DNA of 64,000 bases from Archivesica marissinica. Lineage: Eukaryota; Mollusca; Bivalvia; Venerida; Vesicomyidae. The translations under genes were made by a program, and so were the position numbers. The stretch covers positions 65,099,708-65,163,707 of the forward strand of contig CM026387.1 of assembly GCA_014843695.1 (NCBI GenBank), read 5' to 3'. Of the stretch, positions 1 to 15,400 are shown piece by piece; position 1 is the first letter of the stretch; every line of letters starts with the position of its first letter. Below the pieces are notes generated by a model. That model saw only the letters and a program-made list of their open reading frames with translations. It had not been told where the DNA came from and made no database searches.

Positions 1-495
1 ACATAGAAAAACCATGTCATTATACTGAATCTGTAATCATTAAATAGAAAACCCATGTCATTATGCTCAAATCTGTAATTATTACATAGAAAACCCATGT
101 CATTATGCTCAAATCTGTAATTATTACATAGAAAACCCATGTCATTATGCTCAAATCTGTAATTATTACATAGAAAACCCATGTCATTATGCTCAAATCT
201 GTAATTATTACATAGAAAAACCATGTCATTATACTGAATCTGTAATTATTACATAGAAAACCCATGTAATTATGCTCAAATATATAATTATTACATAGAA
301 AAACCATGTAATTATGCACACATCTGTAATTATTACATAGAAAAACCATGTAATTATGCTCAAATATATAATTATTACATAGAAAAACCATGTAATTATG
401 CACACATTTGTAATTATTACATAGAAAAACCATGTAATTATGCACAAATCTGTAATTATTACATAGAAAAACATTGTTATGTTATATTGTTATAT

Positions 496-731
496 TTCGG
501 GTTTTACGCCTGCATCAGCACCATTTCGGGCTATATTGCAACAACACCTTTCCTGGGCAGGCTCCAGCGGTTAACCAGTACTTGGGTGCTACAACCTCCG
601 TAAGAAACTGCCAACTTTTTCATATAAATGAGACACTGCCTGAGCGGGGCTCGAACCCATGACCATCAGTGATGATAGGTTACAGTGGTGTACAAGTCAG
701 CGACCTTAACCACTCGACCACGAAGGCGGAC
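496..731 (-). mobile_element. SINE type 1 (type-II tRNA-like head), internal deletion
   Basis: On the minus strand it starts gtccgccttcgtggtcgagt (A box), has B box gggttcgagcc and ends in the tail tgatgcaggcgtaaaacccg. A loss of about 20 bp is seen in the tail compared with the copy at 59672. Target-site duplication gaaaaacattgt is present on both sides, so it jumped into the existing 42-bp array. Confidence 0.9.
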
Positions 732-1177
732 AGGAAAAACATTGTAATTATACTCAAATCTGTAATTATTACATAGAAAAACCATGTAATTATGCTCAAA
801 TCTGTAATTATTACATAGAAAAACCATGTAATTATGCACAAATCTGTAATTATTACATAGAAAAACCATGTAATTATGCTCAAATATATAATTATTACAT
901 AGAAAAACCATGTAATTATGCACACATCTGTAATTATTACATAGAAAAACCATATAATTATGCTCAAATATATAATTATTACATAGAAAAACCATGTAAT
1001 TATGCACACATCTGTAATATTACATAGAAAAACCATGTAATTATGCACACATCTGTAATTATTACATAGAAAAACCATGTAATTATGCACACATCTGTAA
1101 TTATTACATAGAAAAACCATGTAATTATGCACACATCTGTAATTATTACATAGAAAAACCATGTAATTATGCACACA

Positions 1178-1227
1178 TCAAAACAAAAAAACCAAAACAC
1201 AAACAAAACAAAAAACCAAAACCAAAT
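1178..1227. other. A/C-only insert within the 42-bp array
   Basis: About 48 bases made almost only of A and C (aaaacaaaaaaaccaaaacac and similar) replace part of one unit. The array resumes in register with taattattacatag. It may be a small insertion or an assembly or sequencing artefact. Confidence 0.6.
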
Positions 1228-4200
1228 AATTATTACATAGAAAAACCATGTAATTATGCACACATCTGTAATTATTACATAGAAAAACCATGTAATTATG
1301 CACAAATCTGTAATTATTACATAGAAAAACCATGTAATTATGCACACATCTGTAATTATTACATAGAAAAACCATGTAATTATGCACAAATCTGTAATTA
1401 TTACATAGAAAAACCATGTAATTATGCTCAAATCTGTAATTATTACATAGAAAAACCATGTAATTATGCTCAAATATATAATTATTACATAGAAAAACCA
1501 TGTAATTATGCACACATCTGTAATTATTACATAGAAAAACCATGTAATTATGCTCAAATATATATAATTATTACATAGAAAAACCATGTAATTATGCACA
1601 CATCTGTAATTATTACATAGAAAAACCATGTAATTATGCACAAATCTGTAATTATTACATAGAAAAACCATGTAATTATGCTCAAATATATAATTATTAC
1701 ATAGAAAAACCATGTAATTATGCACACATCTGTAATTATTACATAGAAAAACCATGTAATTATGCACACATCTGTAATTATTACATAGAAAAACCATGTA
1801 ATTATGCACAAATCTGTAATTATTACATAGAAAAGCCATGTAATTATGCTCAAATATATAATTATTACATAGAAAAACCATGTAATTATGCACACATCTG
1901 TAATTATTACATAGAAAAACCATGTAATTATGCACACATCTGTAATTATTACATAGAAAAACCATGTAATTATGCACAAATCTGTAATTATTACATAGAA
2001 AAACCATGTAATTATGCTCAAATCTGTAATTATTACATAGAAAAACCATGTAATTATGCTCAAATATATAATTATTACATAGAAAAACCATGTAATTATG
2101 CCCAAATCTGTAATTATTACATAGAAAAACCATGTAATTATGCTCAAATATATAATTATTACATAGAAAAACCATGTAATTATGCACACATCTGTAATTA
2201 TTACATAGAAAAACCATGTAATTATGCTCAAATATATATAATTATTACATAGAAAAACCATGTAATTATGCACACATCTGTAATTATTACATAGAAAAAC
2301 CATGTAATTATGCACAAATCTGTAATTATTACATAGAAAAACCATGTAATTATGCTCAAATATATAATTATTACATAGAAAAACCATGTAATTATGCACA
2401 CATCTGTAATTATTACATAGAAAAACCATGTAATTATGCTCAAATATATATAATTATTACATAGAAAAACCATGTAATTATGCACACATCTGTAATTATT
2501 ACATAGAAAAACCATGTAATTATGCACAAATCTGTAATTATTACATAGAAAACCCATGTCATTATGCTCAAATATATAATTATTACATAGAAAAACCATG
2601 TAATTATGCACACATCTGTAATTATTACATAGAAAAACCATGTAATTATGCACACATCTGTAATTATTACATAGAAAAACCATGTAATTATGCACAAATC
2701 TGTAATTATTACATAGAAAAACCATGTAATTATGCTCAAATCTGTAATTATTACATAGAAAAACCATGTAATTATGCTCAAATATATAATTATTACATAG
2801 AAAAACCATGTAATTATGCACACATCTGTAATTATTACATAGAAAAACCATGTAATTATGCCCAAATCTGTAATTATTACATAGAAAAACCATGTAATTA
2901 TGCTCAAATATATAATTATTACATAGAAAAACCATGTAATTATGCACACATCTGTAATTATTACATAGAAAAACCATGTAATTATGCACAAATCTGTAAT
3001 TATTACATAGAAAAACCATGTAATTATGCCCAAATCTGTAATTATTACATAGAAAAACCATGTAATTATGCTCAAATATATAATTATTACATAGAAAAAC
3101 CATGTAATTATGCACACATCTGTAATTATTACATAGAAAAACCATGGAATTATGCTCAAATATATATAATTATTACATAGAAAAACCATGTAATTATGCA
3201 CACATCTGTAATTATTACATAGAAAAACCATGTAATTATGCACACATCTGTAATTATTACATAGAAAAACCATGTAATTATGCACAAATCTGTAATTATT
3301 ACATAGAAAAACCATGTAATTATGCTCAAATCTGTAATTATTACATAGAAAAACCATGTAATTATGCTCAAATATATAATTATTACATAGAAAAACCATG
3401 TAATTATGCACACATCTGTAATTATTACATAGAAAAACCATGTAATTATGCCCAAATCTGTAATTATTACATAGAAAAACCATGTAATTATGCTCAAATA
3501 TATAATTATTACATAGAAAAACCATGTAATTATGCACACATCTGTAATTATTACATAGAAAAACCATGTAATTATGCTCAAATATATATAATTATTACAT
3601 AGAAAAACCATGTAATTATGCACACATCTGTAATTATTACATAGAAAAACCATGTAATTATGCACAAATCTGTAATTATTACATAGAAAAACCATGTAAT
3701 TATGCTCAAATATATAATTATTACATAGAAAAACCATGTAATTATGCACACATCTGTAATTATTACATAGAAAAACCATGTAATTATGCTCAAATATATA
3801 TAATTATTACATAGAAAAACCATGTAATTATGCACACATCTGTAATTATTACATAGAAAAACCATGTAATTATGCACAAATCTGTAATTATTACATAGAA
3901 AAGCCATGTAATTATGCTCAAATATATAATTATTACATAGAAAAACCATGTAATTATGCACACATCTGTAATTATTACATAGAAAAACCATGTAATTATG
4001 CACACATCTGTAATTATTACATAGAAAAACCATGTAATTATGCACACATCTGTAATTATTACATAGAAAAACCATGTAATTATGCACACATCTGTAATTA
4101 TTACATAGAAAAACCATGTAATTATGCTCAAATCTGTAATTATTACATAGAAAAACCATGTAATTATGCTCAAATATATAATTATTACATAGAAAAACCA

Positions 4201-4956
4201 TGTAATTGTGCACACATCTGTAATTATTACATAGAAAAACCATGTAATTATGCCCAAATCTGTAATTATTACATAGAAAAACCATGTAATTATGCTCAAA
4301 TATATAATTATTACATAGAAAAACCATGTAATTATGCACACATCTGTAATTATTACATAGAAAAACCATGTAATTATGCTCAAATATATATAATTATTAC
4401 ATAGAAAAACCATGTAATTATGCACAAATCTGTAATTATTACATAGAAAAACCATGTAATTATGCACAAATCTGTAATTATTACATAGAAAAATCATGTA
4501 ATTATGCACACATCTGTAATTATTACATAGAAAAACCATGTAATTATGCACAAATTTGTAATTATTACATAGAAAAACCATGTAATTATGCTCAAATCTG
4601 TAATTATTACATAGAAAAACCATGTAATTATGCTCAAATATATAATTATTACATAGAAAAACCATGTAATTATGCACACATCTGTAATTATTACATAAAA
4701 AACCATGTAATTATGCACACATCTGTAATTATTACATAGAAAAACCATGTAATTATGCACAAATCTGTAATTATTACATAGAAAAACCATGTAATTATGC
4801 CCAAATCTGTAATTATTACATAGAAAAACCATGTAATTATGCTCAAATCTGTAATTATTACATAGAAAAACCATGTAATTATGCACAAATCTGTAATTAT
4901 GCTCAAATCTGTAATTATGCTCAAATCTGTAATTATGCTCAAATCTGTAATTATTA

Positions 4957-5197
4957 GTTTAAACTTTATTTATTTTACAAGCGAAGCAAGTTCTAACAAC
5001 TTATATTAATCACTCTCGTTGGCGCGGATGAAAGCATAAATGTGGTCATTCGTGTGGGAGGAAAACGGAGTACCCAGAGAAAACCCACCTGTCCGATATG
5101 GCGACCACCGTACCATCTCACAACCTTCCCGGTCCGAGGATCGAACCTGGGTTGCATTGGTGAGAAGCGAGTGCGCTAATCACTGCGCTAACGCACT
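4957..5197 (-). mobile_element. SINE type 4 (tRNA-headed)
   Basis: Minus-strand head gcgcagtgattagcgcactc, B box gggttcgatcc, central domain with gggttttctctgggtactcc, and tail gagagtgattaatataagtt. Flanked by ctgtaattatta on both sides, a target-site duplication of array sequence. It ends the 42-bp array. Confidence 0.9.
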
Positions 5198-5199
5198 GT

Positions 5200-5400
5200 A
5201 ATTATTACATTACATATTACAAAATATTGTGTATGGCATGTTCTGTATATCAATACAAATGTAAAATGAATATGATATGGATTTAGCAGGGAATTGTATT
5301 TCAGTATTTCATTAAGTAAGCGTGTTCATAAGGAAGACTAGAGGTGACATTTGGAAGTTCATCATATCACGATTTCAACTTCATGAATTCAGAATTACAC
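5200..5400. other. unique AT-rich intron sequence
   Basis: Between the SINE and the 22-bp array I see only AT-rich sequence with no coding or repeat signal. Confidence 0.6.
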
Positions 5401-5404
5401 GATT

Positions 5405-6172
5405 AATCGTATTTTAACTTATTGAATTTGTGAAGTTGAAATCATTTATGACGTTGAAATGGTGAATTTGTGAAGTTGAAATGGTGAATTTGTGAAGTTG
5501 AAATTGTGAAGTTGAAATCGTGAATTTGTGACGTTGAAATGGTAAATTAGTGAAGTTGAAATGGTGAATTTGTGAAGGTGAAATGGTGAATTTGTGAAGT
5601 TGAAATTGTGAAGTTGAAATGGTGAATTTGTGACGTTGAAATGGTAAATTAGTGAAGTTGAAATGGTGAATTTGTGAAGGTGAAATGGTGAATTTGTGAA
5701 GTTGAAAATGGTGAATTTGTGAAGTTGAAATGGTGTATTTGTGAAGTTGATTTATTTATTTATATTTCGGGTTTTACGCCTGCATCAGCACCATTTCGGG
5801 CTATATCGCCGGCGGGCAGTTTACCTAACAACACCTTTCCTGGGCAGGCTCCAGCGATTAACCAGTACTTGGGTGCACCAACCCGTGACCATCAGTGATG
5901 ATAGGTTACAGTGGTATACAAGTCAGCGACCTTAACCACTCGACCACGGAGGCGGACTTGTGAAGTTGAAATCATGAATTTGTGAAGTTGAAATCATGAA
6001 TTTGTGAAGTTGAAATCATGAATTTGTGATGTTGAAATCATGAATTTGTGAAGGTGAAATCATGAATTTGTGAAGTTGAAATCATGAATTTGTGAAGTTG
6101 AAATCATGAATTTGTGATGTTGAAATCATGAATTTGTGATGTTGAAATCATGAATTTGTGGAGTAGAAATGA
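5405..6172. repeat. 22-bp tandem array interrupted by a SINE
   Basis: Unit tgaatttgtgaagttgaaat plus two variable bases; units left of the SINE mostly end gg, those right of it end ca. It lies 80-90 bp past the exon 15 donor. Confidence 0.95.
5766..5957 (-). mobile_element. SINE type 1, internal deletion
   Basis: Same head and tail as the copy at 59672, but the B-box region and adjoining body are deleted. Target-site duplication ttgtgaagttga on both sides shows insertion into the array. Confidence 0.88.
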
Positions 6173-6254
6173 TGAAATAGCCGATATCACCTTTGGTCTT
6201 TCGTATGTTCATTATAATTGTGGAGTAGGTAATTGAATTTGTAAAACAGCTCAC

Positions 6255-6421
6255 CTGAAAAAGCATTACTATAGTATCTAGACAATGTTTGTAGTATATC
6301 CACAGAGTGGGCCTTCCACGGTGCAATCTTTCTGTACCCTTCTATCCGGTGTACGAGGTGCGAACCACCATACTGTAAAGCCACAGTGTCACCCTGATCT
6401 TCATACAACTCTTCAAGCATC
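6255..6421 (-). CDS. FIG4: FIG4 exon 15, last exon in the window
   Basis: Encodes residues 515-571: [32 protein letters not shown] and [15 protein letters not shown]. This is the conserved [20 protein letters not shown]...RYYSNAFS block after the catalytic loop. Acceptor gttatcag, donor TCAG|gtgagc. No following exon (DxxRQ...NLFLGVF) was seen in 1-6254, so intron 15 is at least 6.2 kb long. Confidence 0.96.
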
Positions 6422-9400
6422 CTGATAACACAGATATAAAATTCTTCATTCACCGTGGTTCTGACGGGGCTCAGACTCACAACCTATTATTTACAAGGTG
6501 AATCCATTACACAGCAGTTTGATTGGTTGTTCTATTACTGAAGATGCATTGTGTGTTTTACGTTTATTTATCGTCGCTACTGGTTGACATTATGAGCGAC
6601 GCCTCCTGAAGAGATTAGTCATTTTAGATTTTTGGAGGATAGTGCAATGATACAGACAGAGAGCCATTCCAGAGTCTCCTCTGGTTCTTTTACGTGCACG
6701 GTGTAAAGCACCGACACAAGACCTCAGTTTAATGTCTCATCTGAAAGACTGTTAATTTTATTATGGTCAGGTGGGGATCGAACCTGCGATCCCTGGATTA
6801 CCAGTCCAGCGTGTTACCACTGGACTACAGATCCATCTGTAGAAGATGCATATTGCATGACAATGCATTGGATAACATGTTTACATCCCCGCGAGGGGTT
6901 CGACGTTAGAGGAAGATAGGATATGATGTGTGCTTACCGGTATACATGTACACTGTCGATTGTTCAATCAATCATTATATTCCATTTTAAATGTGATTTT
7001 AAATAATATAACAACAACATCATATATATTCATTGCTGGCATGCTACATCCAGGTACATATAGGTTATATATAATACATCAACTGCAGTGAACATATGTT
7101 ATATTTATATTTCGGGTTTTACGCCTGCATCAGCACCATTTCGGGCTATATCGCCGGCAGGCAGTTTACCTAACAACACCTTTCCTGGACAGGCTCCAGC
7201 GGTTAACCAGTACTTGGGTGCACCAACCTCCGTAAGAAACTGCCAACTTTTTCATATAAATGAGACACGGCCTGAGCGTGGCTCAAACCCGTGACCATCA
7301 GTGATGATAGGTTACAGCGGTATACAAGTCAGCGACCATAACCACTCGACCACAGAGGCGGACAACTGCAATTAACAAGGGACATACTAAATGTTACTGC
7401 AGTGAATATTAAATTTGAATGTAATCTGCATCATATCTTACCGCAGACAGTCGGTATCAAAGTCTAGGCTTGGCGAGGACAGCACACCTAGAGCACACAA
7501 CTGTAAATGCAAATCACAAATAAAAATTGTTATTCACAAATTAAACATAATCCCATACTCCACCATGTATGCATTCATAGTCATACAGCATAGTCCATTG
7601 GTGAAAACATATATAAATAGTCATACAGCATAGTCCATTGGTGAAAATATATACAATAGTAATACAGCATAGTCCATTGGTGAATAACTGTATAGTCATA
7701 CAGCATAGTCCATTGGTGAAAATATATACAAATAGTAATACAGCATAGTCCATTGGTGAAAACATATATAAATAGTCATACAGCATAGTCCATTGGTGAA
7801 AACATATATAAATAGTCATACAGCATAGTCCATTGGTGAAAATATATACAATAGTAATACAGCATAGTCCATTGGTGAATAACTGTATAGTCATACAGCA
7901 TAGTCCATTGGTGAAAATATATACAAATAGTAATACAGCATAGTCCATTGGTGAAAACATATATAAATAGTCATACAGCATAGTCCATTGGTGAAAACAT
8001 ATATAAATAGTCATACAGCATAGTCCATTGGTGAAAATATATACAATAGTAATACAGCATAGTCCATTGGTGAATAACTGTATAGTCATACAGCATAGTC
8101 CATTCAAATAGTCATACAGTATAGTCCATTGGTGAAAATATATACAAATAGTCATACAGCATAGTCCATTGGTGAAAATATATACAAATAGTCATACAGC
8201 ATAGTCCATTCAAATAGTCATACAGCATAGTCCATTGGTGAAAATATATACAAATAGTCATACAGCATAGTCCATTGTTGAAAATATATACAAATAGTCA
8301 TACAGCATAGTCCATTGTTGAAAATATATACAAATAGTCATACAGCATAGTCCATTCAATAATAGTAATACAGCATAGTACATTGGTGAAAATATACAAA
8401 TAGTAATACAGCATAGTACATTGGTGAAAATATATACAAATAGTCATACAGCATAGTCCATTGGTGAACATATATACAAATAGTAATACAGCATAGTCCA
8501 TTGGTGAAAATATATACAAATAGTAATACAGCATAATCCATTGGTGAAAATATATACAAATAGTCATACAGCATAGTCCATTGTTGAAAATATATACAAA
8601 TAGTCATACAGCATAGTCCATTGGTGAAAATATATACAAATAGTCATACAGCATAGTCCATTGTTGAAAATATATACAAATAGTCATACAGCATAGTCCA
8701 TTGGTGAAAATATATACAAATAGTCATACAGCATAGTCCATTGTTGAAAATATATACAAATAGTCATACAGCATAGTCCATTGTTGAAAATATATACAAA
8801 TAGTCATACAGCATAGTCCATTGTTGAAAATATATACAAATAGTAATACAGCATAGTCCATTGTTGAAAATATATACAAATAGTCATACAGCATAGTCCA
8901 TTGGTGAAAATATATACAAATAGTCATACAGCATATAATCCATTGGTGAATAACTGTATAAATAGTCATACAGCACAGTCCATTGTTAACAGTGACAGTG
9001 TATTTTAACTATTTTCGGACAATCATGAACAGTTGGTTATAAAGAAATATATTCTAATGAATTTGTTTAGTCTGTAGTTTTTAATTTTGACAGCAAACAG
9101 AAACTAACCGGAAATTTATACGAAAACTATTTCTTATTACGGACGTTCATACTAGCATAGGTGGTTGTGTGGTTGTGTAATGTAGAGAAATGAGGCTCCC
9201 GAAAGGGGCAGCTAAAATGAATTAAATTTGATAACAAATACTATACATGTATTAGCCAATGGAAATCATAAAAGAAAAAGAAGATTTGTCTTCAATAGTA
9301 TAATATTAGTTCGAGTGGTTATTCAATAGTATTTTATTTCATCGAGTGGTCACAGAAATATCTAATTCCACTCGTGGACATACAAATTTCGGTGACAATG

Positions 9401-12400
9401 ATGAAATAAACCCTATCTTACACTAATAAACACACAATATCCTCTATATCTTTGATCCTAAAGATTTCATTATGCGATGTAATTTCTCATATCATTTATT
9501 ACTACCAACCGCCTTATCAGCAGGAACTGCTCTATCTAGGTCCTCATCTGGGGTGCAATACAATGTGAGACATCGGTCAGTTACTGCCCCTGAATAGTCC
9601 ATAACAGTAGATAGGTTCTATTAAGTGTTTTCCTCTGTTGTTATTTGCATACAATGTAAGACATCGGTCAGTTACTGCCCCTGAATACTCACTAAAAGTA
9701 GATAGGTCCTACTAAGTGTTTTCCTCTGTTTTTATCGTTGTTTCCTTTGCATAACATGCTAGCAGTTGTATTACACTATAGCTTTATATGATTATTAAAT
9801 TACTATATCTCGACAGATCTCCTACAGTATATGCAATGGGTACTTATTTGTAAAACAATGCTATCGGGTATACATTAATTAATTTGATAAAATCACAATT
9901 ATCATACCGCAACATCTGGTTAGGGAATAACAGTAAAAACAAAGGATTCTAATTAAAAGGACCTATTCACATTTTGGAATTTAATCAGACTTTATCTGTG
10001 TAATAGAAAATTAGAGATGTCTCTCATTGGATGATAGATAGATACATTTTTTCCTTCAAATTCCATTTTTGTACCCAATGACAATATAAGCATAATTTAC
10101 CTGATAAGCCAGTGCACACTTGCCCACAGCAAACTGAGCAGTATTAGTGCGGTCGAGACAATCCACACAGTTTGTTCTCACTATGCCAGTCTGTTTACTC
10201 CCGGTGGACACTTTGTAGCCTTGCACTCCCTCAAATCTATAGAAATAGATACATACTATAAATTATCTAACCAAAACGCATGCTTTAACATTGAACTGTT
10301 AAGACATAAAGGAATATTTTTAATACTATAAATAGCTTCTTTTTTTTACGTTTATTTATCGTCGCTACCAGTTGCTATTAGCTTCAGACGGGGGGATTGA
10401 ACCTGCGATCCCTGGATTACAAGTCCAGCGTGTTACCACTGGACTACAGTTCCGTCTGTGTGCATAATATTTAAAAGAATAAATCAAATATTATAATTGT
10501 ACATGTATTATGTAAACAATAAACAATATTAAATCAATATTTTTGAGTTTTTATCCTCAATAAAAGTGAGTCACAATGGTTAGGAAATTTGGGGGTTTGT
10601 CTTACAAATATACAAGAAACACTGTAATTAAGGCAAAATCTGGCATACGTTAGGCACCACCTGGCATGTTACCTGCTTTACTACTGAGGTAATAATATAG
10701 AGTAGGCATCATTCTTTTTTTTTTTTTTTTGGGGGGAGCTACCAGAAGTAGCCCGCTTATTTTTTCATAGTATAAATTACAGTTATTTTACAAGAATCTA
10801 TAGATACTACATACTAATATATATACAAATGCATTTATTAATTTTTATATAGAGAGAAGAAATTAGGTTTGAAAGTAAGACGGATATGTAGTCCAGTGGT
10901 AACACGCTGGACTGGTAATCCAGGGATCGCAGGTTCGATCCCCCGTCTGACCCTAATAAAATTAACAGTCTTTCAGATGGGACTTTAAACCAAGGTTTCA
11001 TGTCGGTGCTGTACACTGTGCACGTAAAACAACCAGAGGAGACTCTGGAATGGGTCTCTGTCTGTATCATTGCACTATCCTCCAAAACTCTAAAATGACT
11101 AATCTCTTTGGCAGGCGTCACTCATATGGGCAACCTGTAGCGATGATAAATAAACGTAAAAGCACTTTGAAAGTAAGATAGCAGGAGAAGAGATGTAAAG
11201 TAGGCATCATTCTTGCTAGTGCTATTCAATAACAAACCAGGCACAGTTGATTTAATATCACATTATTTTATGTAAAATAAGAAATGCTTTAACACAAGCA
11301 AACATAAATAAAGTAACTGCCATACTCTTCACTATGCCAAATTTCCTCTTTTATGCTCGGTGAATGGAAAAAGAAGCCCGTCTGCTTCACGCAGTACTTC
11401 GAGATGCCAGCTAGTCTGTCCAACACATTATTGCTCTTTCTGTAGTAAACAAAACAATAAGTAACAAAAGTACACACTTCCCTTCCTACATTTTTTAAGT
11501 TGTGTTGGGTTTCATCAAGGGCTTCGTTGCATAAATTAGTAAAGATAAACCCTTCATGTGGTGCAGTTGAAATGATTGCATTCAAGATGGTCACAAAATA
11601 GATCACGACAATTATATTGATATTGCGACAATTATATCGATATTGCGACAATTATATCAAAATTGCAACAATTATATCGATATTGCGACAATTATATTGA
11701 TATCGCGACAATTATATCAATAGCGCGACAATTATATATCGATATTATGACAATTATATCAAAATCGCGACAATTATATCAATATCGCGCCAATTATATA
11801 TCGATATTGTGACAATTATATCGATAGCGCGACAATTATATCGATATTGTGACAATTATATCAGCATTGCGACAATTATATCAATAGCGCGACAATTATA
11901 TCGATATTGCGACAATTATATCAATATCGCGACAACTATATCGATATTGCGACAACTATATATCGATATTGCGACAATTATATCGATATCGCGACAACTA
12001 TATATCGATATTGCGACAATTATATCGACATCGCGACAATTATATATCGATATTGCGACAATTATATCAATATCGCGGCAATTATATCGCGACAATTATA
12101 TATCGATATTGCGACAACTATATCAATATGGCGACAATTATATCAATATCGCGACAATTATATATCGATATTGCGACAATTATATCAATATAGCGACAAT
12201 TATATCGATATTGCGACAATTACATATCAATATTGTGACAATTATATCAATATCGCGACAATTATATTGATATTGCGATAATTATATCAATATTGCGACA
12301 ATTATATCAATATTGCGACAATCATATCGATATCGCGACAAGTATATATTGATATTGCGACAATTATATCAATATCGCGACAATTATATCAGTATTGCGA

Positions 12401-15400
12401 CAATTATATCGATATTGCGACAATTATATCGATATTGCGACAATTATATCGATATCGCGACAATTATATATCGATATTGCGACAATTATATCGATATCGC
12501 GACAATTATATATCAATATTGCGACAAATATATCGATATCGCGACAATTATATATCAATATTGCGATAATTATATCGCGACAATTATATCGATATCGCGA
12601 CAATTATATATCGATATTACGACAATTATATATCGATATTGCGACAATTACATCAATATCGTGACAATTATATCGATATCGCGACAATTATATCGATATC
12701 GCGACAATTATATCGATATTGCGACAATTATATCGAGACAATTATATCGATACCGCGACAATTATATTGATATTGCGACAATTATATATTGATACTGCGA
12801 CAATTATATCGATATTGCGACAATTATATCGATATCGCGACAATTATATCGATATTGCGACAATTATATATCGATATTGCGACAATTATATCGATATCGC
12901 GACAATTATATCGATATTATGACAATTATATATCGATATTGCGACAATTATATCGATATCGTGGCAATTATATTGATATTGCGACAATTATATCAATATT
13001 GCGACAATTATATCAATACCGCGACAATTATATCAATATTGCGACAATTATATCAATATTGCGACAATTATATCGATATTGCGACAAATATATCGATATC
13101 GCGACAATTATATATCAATATTGCGATAATTATATCGCGACAATTATATCGATATCGCGACAATTATATATCGATATTATGACAATTATATATCGATATT
13201 GCGACAATTATATCGATATCGTGGCAATAATATTGATATTGCGACAATTATATCAATATTGCGACAATTATATCAATACCGCGACAATTATATCAATATT
13301 GCGACAATTATATCAATATTGCGACAATTATATATCGATATTGCGACAAATATATCGATATCGCGACAATTATATATCAATATTGCGATAATTATATCGC
13401 GACAATTATATCGATATCGCGACAATTATATATCGATATTACGACAATTATATATCGATATTGCGACAATTACATCAATATCGAGACAATTATATCGATA
13501 TCACGACAATTATATATCGATATTGCGACAATTATATCAATATCGCGACAATTATATCGATATCACGACAATTATATATCGATATTGCGACAATTATATC
13601 AATATCGAGACAATTATATCGATACCGCGACAATTATATTGATATCGTGACAATTATATCAATATCGCGACAATTATATCGAGACAATTATATCGATATC
13701 GCGACAATTATATTGATACTGCGACAATTATATATCGATATTGTGACAATCATATCGATATCGCGACAATTATATCGATATCGCGACAATTATATCGATA
13801 TCGCGACAATTATATATCGATATTGCGACAAATATATCGATATCGCGACAATTATATATCAATATTGCGATAATTATATATCGATATTGCGACAAATATA
13901 TCGATATCGCGACAATTATATATCAATATTGCGATAATTATATCGCGACAATTATATCGATATCGCGACAATTATATATCGATATTATGACAATTATATA
14001 TCGATATTGCGACAATTATATCGATATCGTGGCAATTATATTGATATTGCGACAATTATATCAATATTGCGACAATTATATCAATACCGCGACAATTATA
14101 TCAATATTACGACAATTATATCAATATTGCGACAATTATATATCGATATTGCGACAAATATATCGATATCGCGACAATTATATATCAATATTGCGATAAT
14201 TATATCACGACAATTATATCGATATCGCGACAATTATATATCGATATTATGACAATTATATATCGATATTGCGACAATTATATCAATATCGCGACAATTA
14301 TATTGATATTACGACAATTATATCGATATTGCGACAATCATATCGATATCGCGACAAGTATATATTGATATTGCGACAATTATATCGATATCGCGACAAT
14401 TATATATCGATATTGCGACAATTATATCGACATCGCGACAATTATATATCGATATTGCGACAATTATATCAATATCGCGGCAATTATATTGATATCGCGA
14501 CAATTATATATCAATATTGCGACAACTATATCAATATCGCGACAATTATATCGATATCGCGACAATTATATATCGATATTGCGACAATTATATCAATATA
14601 GCGACAATTATATCGATATTGCGACAATTACATATCAATATTGCAACAATTATATTAATATCGCGACAATTATATCGATATCACGACAATTATATCGATA
14701 TCGCGACAATTATATCGATATTGCGACCATTATTTATCGATATTGCGACAATTATATCGATATCGTGACAATTATATCGATATTGCGACAATTATATCAA
14801 CATTGCGACAATTATATCAATATCGCGACAATTATATCAATATTGCGACAATTATATCAATATTGCGACAATTATATCGATATTGCGACAATTATATCAA
14901 TATTGCGACAATTATATCGATATTGCGGCAATTATATATCGATATTGCGACAATTATATCGATATCGCGACAATTATATATCAATATTGCGACAAATATA
15001 TCGATATCGCGACAATTATATATCAATATTGCGATAATTATATCGCGACAATTATATCGATATCGCGACAATTATATATCGATATTATGACAATTATATA
15101 TCGATATTGCGACAATTATATCAATATCGAGACAATTATATCGATATCACGACAATTATATATCGATATTGCGACAATTATATCAATATCGAGACAATTA
15201 TATCGATATCACGACAATTATATATCGATATTGCGACAATTATATCAATATCGAGACAATTATATCGATACCGCGACAATTATATATCAATATTGCGACA
15301 AATATATCGATATCGCGACAATTATATATCAATATTGCGATAATTATATCGCGACAATTATATCGATATCGCGACAATTATATATCGATATTACGACAAT

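Larger units (their letters stand above)
1..4955. repeat. 42-bp tandem array, about 110 units
   Basis: Unit begins taattattacatagaaaaac and continues ccatgtaattatgcacac; 42 bp, extending past the left edge. Variable sites (cacacat, cacaaat, ctcaaat, atatata) recur in ordered blocks, which shows higher-order structure. Units at the left edge carry a ccatgtcat variant, and a shorter about 17-bp subunit repeats at 4888-4950. Because 42 is a multiple of three, long frames run through it in several frames; they are not genes. Lies in FIG4 intron 15. Confidence 0.98.

Noticed and set aside
20..4942. Long open frames with a repeating MVFLCNNY-type peptide on the minus strand and a similar plus-strand one
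   Set aside because: They exist only because the 42-bp unit is a multiple of three; several frames are open at once and the region lies inside a FIG4 intron.
1..4955. CRISPR-like array
   Set aside because: Units are contiguous without unique spacers and the DNA is clearly eukaryotic.
6770..6839. Functional tRNA genes at the many A-box/B-box sites
   Set aside because: Each head continues into a shared SINE body and many have target-site duplications; none shows an isolated, well-folded tRNA.
7541..8969. ORFs with [10 protein letters not shown] repeats
   Set aside because: Array translation in FIG4 intron 13.
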